18,551 nt of DNA from AVCC01 sp041736255. Lineage in GTDB: Bacteria > Pseudomonadota > Gammaproteobacteria > Burkholderiales > Burkholderiaceae_D. The position numbers and the translations under genes were made by a program. The notes below the pieces were generated by a model. The model searched no databases and was not told the origin of the DNA. It was given only the letters and a program-made list of their open reading frames with translations. Numbering within the stretch: position 1 is the stretch's first letter; each line of letters begins with the position of its first letter. The stretch is from contig JBGSTZ010000130.1 in NCBI GenBank assembly GCA_041736255.1, positions 1 through 18,551 on the forward strand. The letters run 5' to 3'. Shown here piece after piece: positions 1 through 7,364 of the stretch.

Positions 1-125
1 TGGTCGGGGCCGAAAATTTCTGCGTCATCCGCTCCTGCCTCGACACACTGCGCAAGCAAGGTCACGGCATGCTCGAAGTGCTACGCCACGCCTTCAATGG
101 CAATCCTATTCGGCCCACAGCGTAG
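1..125 (+). CDS. Transposase C-terminus (IS66-like), partial
   Basis: An open frame enters from the left edge (first complete codon at base 3) and ends at the TAG at 123-125. The 40 visible residues contain a run IRSCLDTLRKQGHGMLEVLR followed by a short Gly-Asn-Pro tail. The 'ARKQG-x-L-x-x-L' style helix just before the stop is the kind of C-terminus seen in IS66-type DDE transposases, where it follows the catalytic domain. The catalytic residues lie outside the window, so activity cannot be judged. The neighbouring regions also contain IS debris, which supports a mobile-element origin. The family assignment rests on a short segment and is tentative; that it is a transposase is more secure than which family it belongs to. 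Confidence 0.5.
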   Translation, partial: VGAENFCVIRSCLDTLRKQGHGMLEVLRHAFNGNPIRPTA

Positions 126-255
126 CGGCTGAACAGTCACCATTTTTCTACTAAGCAGAAATTGCGCTTTTTTGAGCCGGTTAGTGTAATCGACAGAATC
201 CGCACTCCATTGGCCAGTCACCTTTTTCGCAGCCGACTAGACTAAACTACAGGCG
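126..255. other. Short gap between transposase end and cheB-like gene
   Basis: This 130-bp gap lies between two convergent genes. It must hold the right end of the IS whose transposase stops at 125, but I could not define a terminal inverted repeat without the left end. It has T-rich runs (about 144-148 and 168-173) but no clear stem-loop next to them. No gene is seen. Confidence 0.3.
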
Positions 256-1320
256 TTATTTCTTTGCATCTTCCGACGTGGTACCCGTGGTGCCGGACCT
301 CAACATGGCTCTGATGCGTTCGATATGGACCTTCGATTGCTCGATTCTTTCGGCAGTAGATACGCTGGCCGTGCCGGACTCTAACATGGTGGTCAACAGG
401 TTCCTGCGTTCTTCGAACATGCGCAGCGTCACCCATAGCGTCTCTTCGATTTTGGCGTTTTGCTCGGCAAGCAGGATCGCTGCAGTGTAGGCGTGGCCGG
501 TGTGGCAGCGATAGCGCAGCTGCTTGCCCTTGCTGCCGACTTGCCACAAAACGCCGCCGCAACCCGGACAGTTAAAGGGCACCTGTTTGCCAAGCGCCTC
601 GACTGAGGGCAGATCGCTCAAGACCCGCTCGGCGATTTTTGCCTCGATGGCGATGTCTGCCGGGACTGGTACGGGTTGGCCTTTGCCGCGCTGTTGCCCG
701 GCCAAGGTCGTGAGCAAGGCACCCATCTCGGCCAGCGGCAGGCAGTAATCCACTTTAACCTGATTAAGCGCGTTTTGCGGCATTTCGGAATAGGCTGCAT
801 CGGCAGGGTCCTGCACCACGCAGATGCCACCGCAGCGCTTGATAACCGTTAGCCCCGCAGTGCCATCGTCCAGATAGCCGCTTAGCAATACTCCGATGAC
901 GCTATTGCCATACACTACGGCAGCCGAGCGGAACAAAGGATCGATTGCCGGGCGTGCGCGGTTTTCCTGCGCTCCTTTGGTGATCAGGATCTTGCCTTTG
1001 GAAACCATCAAATGGTTATCCGGCGGTGCAACGTAAATATGTCCAGCTTTGATTTTTTCCCCATTCAGCGCCCGCATGCACGGTAGCTTTCCATGCAGGC
1101 TCAAGAGCCGGATTAGTGCATCCCCAAGGGCGTCGGCTGGCATGTGGTGGACGATAAGTATGGGCGCAGGAAAATCCTCGGGCAGTTGTGCCACCAGCGC
1201 AGATAAAGCGTCCATGCCACCGGCGGAAGCACCCACGACAACGATGGCCGAGTTGCCAGGATTTGTCATTTTGCGGCGTGTAGTTGCACTTGAAGGGGAT
1301 GCTAGTGTGTTAGTTGCCAT
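256..1320 (-). CDS. Stand-alone CheB-type protein-glutamate methylesterase with Cys/His C-terminal module
   Basis: Probable methylesterase acting on methylated chemoreceptors, or a signalling relative. Taking the ATG at 1320 gives 354 aa. Residues about 25-200 are a CheB catalytic domain: GASAGG (Ser32), HHMP (His59) and LSGYLDDGTAGL (Asp152) match the Ser-His-Asp triad of CheB. The N-terminal response-regulator receiver domain of classical CheB is absent. After a linker, residues about 245-285 hold a CPGC...RCHTGH pattern that looks metal-binding, then a Glu/Arg-rich helical tail. This layout is known among stand-alone CheB homologues. No cheR or other chemotaxis gene is in the window. The start is uncertain: a TTG at 1341 adds 7 residues, an ATG at 1270 removes 17, and none has a strong Shine-Dalgarno. 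The gene is flanked by IS remains, so it may be an acquired orphan. Confidence 0.85.
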   Translation of the reverse strand: MATNTLASPSSATTRRKMTNPGNSAIVVVGASAGGMDALSALVAQLPEDFPAPILIVHHMPADALGDALIRLLSLHGKLPCMRALNGEKIKAGHIYVAPPDNHLMVSKGKILITKGAQENRARPAIDPLFRSAAVVYGNSVIGVLLSGYLDDGTAGLTVIKRCGGICVVQDPADAAYSEMPQNALNQVKVDYCLPLAEMGALLTTLAGQQRGKGQPVPVPADIAIEAKIAERVLSDLPSVEALGKQVPFNCPGCGGVLWQVGSKGKQLRYRCHTGHAYTAAILLAEQNAKIEETLWVTLRMFEERRNLLTTMLESGTASVSTAERIEQSKVHIERIRAMLRSGTTGTTSEDAKK

Positions 1321-1399
1321 GATAATCGCTCGGGTTGTCAAATTTAGTATAGCACTGAAAAGTTGCTGTAAAAGCCATTTAAAGTCAGTAATTCCAAAT

Positions 1400-2404
1400 T
1401 CAAAAATTAAGTCTGCCAGAATATTGGGGGCAGTGTAAAAAATAGTTCCCCTGTCCGGTTTTGGGTGGTTTTTGTTCGAGACTGGAGAGCATGAAGTTCA
1501 TCAGATGATCCCAATTGTCGAATGGCAGATAGTGCAAAAAAGAGCGCACATGCTCGAAGAAAGTACGGCGAGAGGGAAATTTGCTGCGTACCGCGCGATA
1601 GCGTTCGTCAAGAAAGTCGAACGTGGTATACCGCAAAAAGGCCATGAGTGTCATGGTCGCCATCAGATTGGCTAAATGTTTTGTCCCGGGTCCAAAGCTG
1701 TGTTCAAAGTTATAGCCCTTGGTTTTGAGCGTGTTGTTGTTGTTTTCGTTTTCTATTTTCCAGCGTGCGCAACCTGCCTTTGCCAGTTCTGCCACATGGC
1801 TCTGATCAAATGCGTGGGAAGTGGCCCAAGCGTTGCGGTAAGTCACTTTGCCCTCTTCGTTGGGAGTGACGAGTTCAAGCCAATGGACCAGCAACGCATC
1901 GTCACTGTTGATCAGCAGCAGATGGCTGGCATAGCGATACGTATCCGTGAAATGCTTTTTTTCCGACACGGCGCGGCACTGCCAAGATGTTGGGGGGCGC
2001 CGTTGCGGCCCAGATCTTCCATCCAGTCATACAGTGTCGAATGGGACTCTGGTTTACAGGCGAACAGGAAGTGGGCATTGAGTGCGAGCATCTTCTCGCA
2101 GAAAGGTTGATGGCAGTAAAGATCATCGCCCAGCGCCGTCATGCCCCGCTGCGGCGAGTTCGCAATCCTGCTTGTCGTGGCCATCCTGGGGCGTGACAAA
2201 TTCAGGTGGCAGTGCGATCACCTTTCCGTGCCCGGGCGCCACGATGACGGGCGTTACCGCAATGTGGCGGTAACGGATGCTGCCCTCTTTTTGTCTGGAC
2301 TGCGTACAGCAGGAGCAGGATATGTTTTCCGAAGAAAAGAAATCCGTGTCGCTCTCGATCAGGAAAGAGACTTGAGGTCCTGCTGTTAATCGGGCATTTA
2401 ACAA
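1400..2404 (-). pseudogene. Decayed DDE (IS4-type) transposase
   Basis: Transposase similarity runs through three minus-strand reading frames. From about 2404 to 2140 the frame reads a Cys-rich piece with APGHGKVIALPPEF and PQDGHDKQDCE. From about 2165 to 1965 a different frame reads GDDLYCHQPFC and FACKPESHSTLYDW. From about 1969 to 1400 the first frame returns with RWKIENENNN and a Phe/Leu-rich C-terminus. These match the second catalytic Asp (GDD-L) and the catalytic Glu (IENE) of an IS4-type DDE family. Between the first two pieces roughly 15-20 residues usual for the family are missing, so there is a deletion with a frame change. The second change falls on a run of seven A (minus strand; 1956-1962). 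The N-terminal third of the protein is not recognisable upstream. Terminal inverted repeats were not found. It is inactive unless complemented. Confidence 0.8.
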
Positions 2405-2649
2405 GGTGGTTGATGCGTCTTATCGGCGAATGTGCCCAGCAGTGTCAGATGCAATTGCATTTCCAGAGTGTGCCGGGTCTCAAGCACAAGGAGATCTCCG
2501 TGCTGACATTGGCGCGCCGTGTTATTGGCGCCGGACCAGCATGGCTTTGTCGTCTTCGCCCCAAAGACGCTCTGACAACCCTGCATCAGCAAGCCCAAGA
2601 GGCTTATCACGGGATATAAATTTGTGGGGAAACCTCAGGAGCTGCCCCT
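2405..2649. other. Gap with no recognisable gene
   Basis: Short open frames exist on both strands here (about 70 aa each), but none gives a protein I recognise. The frame that should continue the N-terminus of the adjacent transposase relic carries stop codons. The stretch is probably decayed IS sequence, including whatever is left of that element's outer end. Confidence 0.3.
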
Positions 2650-3546
2650 TTAAGCCCCTGCGAATTCAGCTACAAGAAAGTCAACGAAACTTCGAATCTT
2701 GGCAGGCAAATTTCGTCTACTAAGATAGTAGACATACAAGTTAGCAGAAGGCAGCGTATAGCCTGGCATTACTTCCTTCAGACGTCCACTCGCTAGATAT
2801 TTCGCCGCATCCCACTCAGACCGCTGCACGATACCGTGACCTTCCAAGGCCCAGTTCATTACCACGTCGCCATCATTGCTCGACACGGCGCCTCTTACTT
2901 TCACGAGCTCGATCTTCTTGCCTTTTTCGAGGCGCCAAGTTCCGTAGACGTCATCGTTCTGGCGGTGCAGGATGCAACGATGACGATGCAGCTCCTCAAG
3001 CGTTAAAGGCTCGCCAGCCTTTTTCAGGTAGGCAGGAGAGGCGCACAGAAAACGCCTGTTCGACATAAGCTTGCGCGCGCTAAGTCGAGTGTCAGGGAGT
3101 TCGCCGAAACGAATCGCCAAATCATAGGCCTCTTCGACGAGGCTGATTGGTCGATCGGTCAACTGCAATTCGACTTCCACGTCCGGATGATCGTGCGCGA
3201 ATCGGGACACCAGGGGAGCTATTCGGGTGCGGCCGAAGCCGGGCGTCGCGTTCACCCGCAATAATCCTTTGGGCGTGGCGCGGCCACTTGAGACCAATTC
3301 CTCCATATCGCGAATTCTGTCGAGGATTTGCGTCGCTTGGGCCAGATAACTCTCGCCTTCGCTAGTCAGACTAAAACGACGCGTAGTGCGATTAACGAGG
3401 CGGACCCCTAGTCGCTGTTCGAGCATCATCAGTCGCTTGGTGACCGCCGGCGGCGTCAGGCCCAGTTCACGCGCGGTACCCGATAGGCTACCCAGCTTTG
3501 CCAGCACGACGAAGAACGCTAGATCCGGAGCAGTTTCAATTTTCAC
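2650..3546 (-). CDS. LysR-family transcriptional regulator, divergent from tarD
   Basis: A 298-aa protein of normal LysR length. Residues 1-60 form the winged helix-turn-helix, with AKLGSLSGTARELGLTPPAVTKRL as the recognition region (residues about 16-39). Residues about 90-295 form the periplasmic-binding-like effector domain, with the usual 'VNATPGFG' entry and an 'LAIRFGELPD' segment. The start is a GTG; an in-frame TAA immediately precedes it, so no longer start is possible. It is transcribed away from tarD across a 109-bp gap. This is the classic LysR arrangement for autoregulation plus activation of the neighbour, so the likely inducer is tartrate or a related hydroxy-diacid. That role is inferred from position. 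The protein resembles the DmlR/TtdR type of LysR regulators for hydroxy-acid use, but I cannot assign orthology. Confidence 0.92.
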   Translation of the reverse strand: MKIETAPDLAFFVVLAKLGSLSGTARELGLTPPAVTKRLMMLEQRLGVRLVNRTTRRFSLTSEGESYLAQATQILDRIRDMEELVSSGRATPKGLLRVNATPGFGRTRIAPLVSRFAHDHPDVEVELQLTDRPISLVEEAYDLAIRFGELPDTRLSARKLMSNRRFLCASPAYLKKAGEPLTLEELHRHRCILHRQNDDVYGTWRLEKGKKIELVKVRGAVSSNDGDVVMNWALEGHGIVQRSEWDAAKYLASGRLKEVMPGYTLPSANLYVYYLSRRNLPAKIRSFVDFLVAEFAGA

Positions 3547-3655
3547 TTAGAGTTAATTATGGTTTAAATCGTAGAAAATTATAGCAGGCGGCTTGAAGAG
3601 TAAGCTTTGCCTATGCGCTGGAGGACCAGCCTTTCCACCCCCTAGGAAACACTTC
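3547..3655. promoter_or_regulatory. Divergent LysR/tarD control region
   Basis: An AT-rich inverted repeat TTAA-N7-TTAA lies at 3553-3567, close to the LysR start, and is a candidate LysR site (T-N11-A-like though with different spacing). A possible -10 box for tarD is TATAGC at 3580-3585, with only a poor -35 (TTATGG, 3557-3562) 17 bp upstream. A weak -35 would suit an activator-dependent promoter. The tarD ribosome binding site AGGA is at 3644-3647. Confidence 0.4.
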
Positions 3656-4822
3656 ATGAGAATCGTCGAAATCCGCGAAAAAACTGTGCCGATCAGTTCC
3701 CCAATTCGCAATGCCTACATTGACTTCAGCAAAATGACACTGAGCTTGGTCGCAGTCGTGACCGATGTCATTCGCGACGGCAAACCCGTGATCGGCTATG
3801 GATTCAATTCGAACGGCCGTTACGGCCAGGGAAAATTGATGCGCGAACGCTTCATTCCGCGCGTGCTCGAAGCCGATCCTGCAAGCCTGGTGGATGACAG
3901 CGGTACCAACCTCGATCCGCACAAGATCTGGAACTGCATGTTCACCAACGAAAAGCCTGGTGGGCACGGAGAGCGCTCCGTCGCGATCGGCACTATCGAC
4001 ATGGCCATTTGGGACGCAGTGGCAAAGATCGAAGGCAAGCCACTTTTCCAGCTGCTCGCGGATCGCTACGGCAATGGTACTCCCGACCGCAACATCTTCG
4101 TGTATGCCGCAGGGGGCTACTACTATCCGGGCCAGAGCCATGACAAGCTGAAGGACGAAATGCGCAGCTACATCGATCGTGGCTATACAGTGGTCAAGAA
4201 GAAGATAGGCGGAGCCTCGCTCGACGAAGACCTGCGCCGTATCGACTCCGTATTGAGTATCCTGCAGGACGGCCAGAAGTTGGCGGTTGACGCCAACGGA
4301 CGCTTCGACCTAGACACTGCCGTGGCCTATGCCAAGGCACTCTCGCAATACGATCTGTTTTGGTACGAGGAACCGGGCGACCCGCTCGACTTCGAACTGC
4401 AGGCGACACTGCGCAACTACTATAAAAACCCGATGGCCACCGGCGAGGATCTGTTTTCTATGCAGGACGCACGCAACCTGATTCGCTACGGCGGGATGCG
4501 CGCCGACCGCGATTGGCTGCAGTTCGACTGCGCCTTGAGCTATGGCCTGGTGGAATACCTACGAACGCTCGACATGCTGCGCGAGCATGGCTGGTCGCCG
4601 AATCGCTGCATCCCGCACGGCGGCCACCAGATGTCGCTCAACATTGCCGCGGGCCTCGGACTCGGCGGAAATGAATCCTATCCGGATCTGTTCCAACCCT
4701 ATGGGGGATTCCCGGATGGCGTGAAGGTGGAAAACGGGTACATCCTGCTGCCAGAGCTGCCAGGTATCGGTTTCGAAGGCAAGGCCGACCTGTATCAGGA
4801 AATGGTCAAACTGGCCGAGTAA
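3656..4822 (+). CDS. tarD: D(-)-tartrate dehydratase (enolase superfamily)
   Basis: TarD removes water from D-tartrate to give oxaloacetate (EC 4.2.1.81) and acts in the cytoplasm with Mg2+. The 388-aa product is collinear, as I recall that protein, with the characterised Bradyrhizobium japonicum enzyme (389 aa). Expected active-site positions fall exactly one residue lower: KxK Lys181/Lys183, metal ligands Asp212 (VDANGRF), Glu238 (WYEE) and Glu264 (ATGED), and His321 (IPHGGHQ) with Asp291. Long family-specific stretches are kept, such as SSPIRNAYIDF near the N-terminus and NESYPDLFQPYGGFPDG near the C-terminus. The frame is open further upstream to 3593, but the ATG at 3656 has AGGA 8 nt before it and gives the family length. 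A divergent LysR gene precedes it and a broken dicarboxylate transporter gene follows, so it sits in a former tartrate-use unit. The enzyme shows no damage. Confidence 0.95.
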   Translation: MRIVEIREKTVPISSPIRNAYIDFSKMTLSLVAVVTDVIRDGKPVIGYGFNSNGRYGQGKLMRERFIPRVLEADPASLVDDSGTNLDPHKIWNCMFTNEKPGGHGERSVAIGTIDMAIWDAVAKIEGKPLFQLLADRYGNGTPDRNIFVYAAGGYYYPGQSHDKLKDEMRSYIDRGYTVVKKKIGGASLDEDLRRIDSVLSILQDGQKLAVDANGRFDLDTAVAYAKALSQYDLFWYEEPGDPLDFELQATLRNYYKNPMATGEDLFSMQDARNLIRYGGMRADRDWLQFDCALSYGLVEYLRTLDMLREHGWSPNRCIPHGGHQMSLNIAAGLGLGGNESYPDLFQPYGGFPDGVKVENGYILLPELPGIGFEGKADLYQEMVKLAE

Positions 4823-4847
4823 CGAGCGCGGGAAACCTGTGGCACAA

Positions 4848-4868
4848 GCCAGCCAATCAAAAGCTGGC
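4848..4868. other. Small stem-loop after tarD
   Basis: GCCAGC and GCTGGC pair around a 9-nt loop, 26 bp after the tarD stop. There is no T run behind it, so it is a weak candidate for transcript-end stabilisation rather than a clear terminator. The stretch from here to 4982 otherwise holds no gene. Confidence 0.25.
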
Positions 4869-4982
4869 AGGCCACGCCGTTCTGCTAAGTCGGTACAGCG
4901 CTAGGCCGATTGAACGGACATTCTTTCGTCGATCAACTTATCCATGCACAAAATTATCCAGCTCGAACCGGAGGAGACTAGC

Positions 4983-5203
4983 ATGAACACGCAACGCATC
5001 ATGAAATTAGCGTCCCCCTATACGTTCAGACGTTCATATACTCATCGGCATTACGGCCCGCGTCCTGCTTGGTCACTTTTACCCGAACATTGGCGGCGAA
5101 CTGAAGCCGCTTGGGGACCTGTTTATTAAGCTGATCAGGATGGTATGGGCTGCGATAATTTTCGCCTCCGTCGTCGGGAGCGCCCGCATGAGCAGCATCA
5201 AGG
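4983..5203 (+). pseudogene. 5' fragment of a C4-dicarboxylate transporter gene (dctA-like)
   Basis: A strong Shine-Dalgarno (GGAGGAG, about 4970-4976) precedes an ATG at 4983. After about 11 codons the DctA-like reading continues only by changing frame: one frame gives LYVQ and another gives LIGITARVLLGHFYPNIGG, ELKPLGDLFIKLIRMV and RMSSIKG. These are the conserved N-terminal segments of the DctA/GltP-type sodium- or proton-coupled dicarboxylate symporters (about the first 65 of some 430 residues). At least two frameshifts near 5011-5035 break it, and it stops dead at the inverted repeat that starts at 5204. No DctA similarity resumes after the repeat element. Its place directly behind tarD suggests it once imported tartrate for the same pathway; that role is inferred. 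Confidence 0.75.
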
Positions 5204-5368
5204 GGTTATAAGCCAATACTGTTTGGTTAGTGGACAAATCCTCAAAACTAAAGCTCACTATCGCCTTCGTAGTAGTGGAGACAAACAGTTATGGCTCGAG
5301 CCAATGCCTTTGCCAGCCTCTTGGCGGCTGCCAAAAATCACCTAACCAAACAGTATTGGGTTACAACC
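5204..5368. mobile_element. 165-bp MITE-like element with 27-bp terminal inverted repeats
   Basis: The left end (5204-5230) and the reverse complement of the right end (5342-5368) agree at 25 of 27 positions; both contain CCAATACTGTTTGGTTAG. The 111-bp interior carries GGAG followed 10 nt later by an ATG at 5291, whose reading starts MARANAFASLLAAAKNHL and runs through the right repeat. That looks like the translation start of a transposase retained after an internal deletion, so the element is probably a non-autonomous derivative of a full IS. It is not related to the other IS remains in the window by any end sequence I could see. A target-site duplication is not evident (flanks CATCAAGG and TCTAACTC differ). 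Confidence 0.8.
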
Positions 5369-5422
5369 TCTAACTCTGCCTGTTCATCATGCCTTCTGTT
5401 CATCGCTATTTCCCCTCTATAG
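5291..5422 (+). CDS. 43-aa open frame starting inside the MITE (transposase N-terminus remnant?)
   Basis: An ATG with a GGAG Shine-Dalgarno opens a 43-codon frame that crosses the right inverted repeat and ends at the TAG at 5420-5422. The first 18 residues (MARANAFASLLAAAKNHL) look like a genuine protein start; the rest is encoded by the repeat and by flanking DNA and is Cys/Ser-rich without pattern. It is more likely the leftover start of the parent element's transposase gene than a functional small protein. Confidence 0.3.
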   Translation: MARANAFASLLAAAKNHLTKQYWVTTSNSACSSCLLFIAISPL

Positions 5423-5463
5423 CTTTTGACTGAAAGATAGAGAACAGGTTCTTAAAAAATACT

Positions 5464-6090
5464 TCACTTATTTTTACTTCCTTTTCGAGCGTAATGCATA
5501 AACCAGATCACGGGAAGCAGCAGCGACAATACAACAAGTCCCCTGCCCGCGATTACTTGATCGTCCAGCAAATACGCATTGCATAGTCTGACCGTGGTGT
5601 CCTGATACAGCATGCCGACGATTGCCATCATCCAGGCAAAATTTCCGAGATAGAAAAGCTGGACAACACGGTTGGCGCGCGCCATGGTGCCGGGCAGCAG
5701 CAGGCCGGCTGTGAAGAATCCAGCGAACTTCAGAGTTTCCGCTGCGGGCGACACCAACACATCGTCGAGCGCCTTGGGAATCATCCAGTACGTGCTCAGC
5801 AGTAAAAAGAAAGTCAACGAGACAATGCCGTATTCGTCCATTTTCCAGAACCGATATCCGGCCAGGCGAGCGATGCCGCATTGCAATTTATTTGAGACGT
5901 TTTGTACGCTGTATGCGTGGCGTAGAGCGAATGCACACGCAACGCCTGCACCGAGCAACATGGGCATTTGCACCAGCATGTGTAAGGGCATCGAGCGTTC
6001 CAGCGCAAATCTGAAGACGGTAGCAATCGTCAGCAGCAACACGCTCAATAATGCGGCACTCCATCCCCGGGGTGATTGCTTCATTACCAT
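5464..6090 (-). CDS. Six-helix membrane protein, CtaG-like, last gene of the oxidase cluster
   Basis: The 208-aa product has about six hydrophobic segments (roughly residues 10-28, 36-56, 86-105, 118-135, 140-162 and 180-198) and a basic C-terminus. The second helix carries LHMLVQMPMLLGAG and the third STYWMIPKALDD. These resemble the 'lHmvqHlLL' and 'WHlPalyd' segments of the CtaG family found with caa3 oxidases, although some of the family's His residues are missing here. It starts at the ATG at 6090, overlapping the SCO gene by 7 nt, or at the second ATG (6084) in a TAATG junction. Coupling to a SCO copper chaperone suggests a role in metal insertion into, or assembly of, the cbb3-type oxidase encoded upstream. 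The function is inferred; the family call is tentative. Confidence 0.65.
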   Translation of the reverse strand: MVMKQSPRGWSAALLSVLLLTIATVFRFALERSMPLHMLVQMPMLLGAGVACAFALRHAYSVQNVSNKLQCGIARLAGYRFWKMDEYGIVSLTFFLLLSTYWMIPKALDDVLVSPAAETLKFAGFFTAGLLLPGTMARANRVVQLFYLGNFAWMMAIVGMLYQDTTVRLCNAYLLDDQVIAGRGLVVLSLLLPVIWFMHYARKGSKNK

Positions 6091-6710
6091 GTATCCGCAC
6101 CATATACCTGCGCCAGCAAGGCGTCCGGTTGGCCGATATCAAGTATCTGCGACAACTGCGCATCGGGCGTCACCAGATGGTAAGCCGCGTTGTGTTCAAA
6201 TTCATCCCACTGCGCAGGAATCACCATGATGCCAAAAGCATCCAGTAAAGCCTGGCGCTGCTTTGTGTCGGGCACGCTGGCGAATTGCCACACATCCGCC
6301 GGCGCGTGCATGCGCTCGGCATAGCGGGCAAGTTGTTCGGGCGTATCGCGTGGATCGAAACTGATGCTCAACAAGCGAATCCGCTGCTCCAATCCATTCG
6401 CATGGATGGTTTGCTGCAGTTGTTGGAATTCCGTGCCCATGGCGGAACATACTGTATTGCAACGGGTATAAATGAAATTGACGATGGTGGTGCGTCCGTC
6501 CGAACGCAGCGCCTGCACCAAAGATGCTGCCGCGCCGGTGTCGAAACGAATCGTGGCATCCGGAATCGGCCTGGGTTGTTCGGCAATCGAAAGCCGGCGC
6601 GACTGCTCGCTGGTGACAACGCGGAATCCATCCGTCACCTGGTAAAAAGCCCCGATTCCGAGGCCCAATACCAGCAACAACGCCACCAGCATTTTGTGCA
6701 GGCTATGCAC
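6084..6710 (-). CDS. SCO1/SenC-family copper chaperone
   Basis: A thioredoxin-fold protein of the SCO family that delivers copper to, or reduces cysteines of, haem-copper oxidases at the outer face of the inner membrane. The 208 aa begin with a membrane anchor (residues about 6-24). The redox/copper motif CNTVC is at residues 84-88, in the family's CxxxC form, preceded by VNFIYTR. The distal copper-ligand histidine is probably His168 in AAYHLV, and SISFDPRDTPEQL (about 115-127) is the family's second conserved block. It starts right after the cytochrome c stop (adjacent coordinates 6710/6711) and overlaps the next gene. The position makes it the dedicated assembly factor of this oxidase. Confidence 0.93.
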   Translation of the reverse strand: MHSLHKMLVALLLVLGLGIGAFYQVTDGFRVVTSEQSRRLSIAEQPRPIPDATIRFDTGAAASLVQALRSDGRTTIVNFIYTRCNTVCSAMGTEFQQLQQTIHANGLEQRIRLLSISFDPRDTPEQLARYAERMHAPADVWQFASVPDTKQRQALLDAFGIMVIPAQWDEFEHNAAYHLVTPDAQLSQILDIGQPDALLAQVYGADTW

Positions 6711-7307
6711 TTATTGGAGCTTGCCTAATTCTGCATCGCCATTCCACGGCTGCGTGCGATGCTTGCTGGCTTCGCGCTCGGTCTTCACCAACGCAGCATC
6801 CACCTTGCCGGCGGTATTGCCGAAGTTGGAGCGAATATGAGTCAATACCGCCGCGATTTCTGTATCGTTCAATTTATCCTGGAAAGCAGGCATTTGGCCG
6901 TTGTAGACAGCGCCCTTGACCGTCAAGCTGCCAGATATCCCATGCAACAGGATTTGCGCCGCCACCGATTCCTTGCCAGTAACCCATTCGGATGCAGCCA
7001 ATGGTGGAAACACACCCGGCAAGCCGGCACCGTTGGCCTGATGGCATGCCACGCAGTTTGCGGTGTAAATCTGCCCCCCATCGACCACACCATTTTTAGT
7101 ACCAGTCTGCGCAGTAAGATCGGCTATGGTGCGGCTGTCGCCCAGCTCCGGCGCGTCACTCAAATTGGACGTTGCAATGTAATAAATACCAAAGCTAAAT
7201 ACCAAAGCAATGATTACGAGGATAAACCGCGGAATCGGATGATTGCCTTCATACGGATCAGGCTGCTCTCTTTGCTGCGCTTCCACTTTCTTCTCTCTGT
7301 CGGTCAT
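6711..7307 (-). CDS. Membrane-anchored monohaem cytochrome c (oxidase-associated, CcoP substitute?)
   Basis: The 198-aa product has a hydrophilic N-terminus, one transmembrane helix (about residues 27-45) and a periplasmic class I cytochrome c domain. The haem site is CVACH (85-89), and the likely methionine ligand is Met139 in GQMPAF. It ends with a charged tail of about 35 residues. The dihaem CcoP subunit of a classical cbb3 oxidase is not present in the window, and this protein occupies the CcoP position after ccoO. It probably brings electrons to CcoO, either as a subunit or as a donor. It resembles one haem domain of CcoP in plan (N-terminal anchor, then CxxCH), but half the length. The 57-bp gap to ccoO contains no promoter-like signal I trust. 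Confidence 0.85.
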   Translation of the reverse strand: MTDREKKVEAQQREQPDPYEGNHPIPRFILVIIALVFSFGIYYIATSNLSDAPELGDSRTIADLTAQTGTKNGVVDGGQIYTANCVACHQANGAGLPGVFPPLAASEWVTGKESVAAQILLHGISGSLTVKGAVYNGQMPAFQDKLNDTEIAAVLTHIRSNFGNTAGKVDAALVKTEREASKHRTQPWNGDAELGKLQ

Positions 7308-7364
7308 GCTAAAACTCCAAAATGTAGTCCACTTGCAGGCATCGCTGCCTGACCTGATTTTTTA

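Noticed and set aside
1336..1341. TTGACA on the minus strand at the possible TTG start of the cheB-like gene
   Set aside because: No -10 box is found 16-18 bp downstream, and a promoter there would lie inside the start region of the gene.
2398..2620. About 70-codon open frames on both strands beside the transposase relic
   Set aside because: Neither resembles the expected N-terminus of the transposase nor any family I recognise; probably decayed IS sequence.
5415..5442. CTCTAT...ATAGAG inverted repeat after the oxidase cluster as a terminator
   Set aside because: The stem is AT-rich and interrupted, and no T run follows it on the minus strand.
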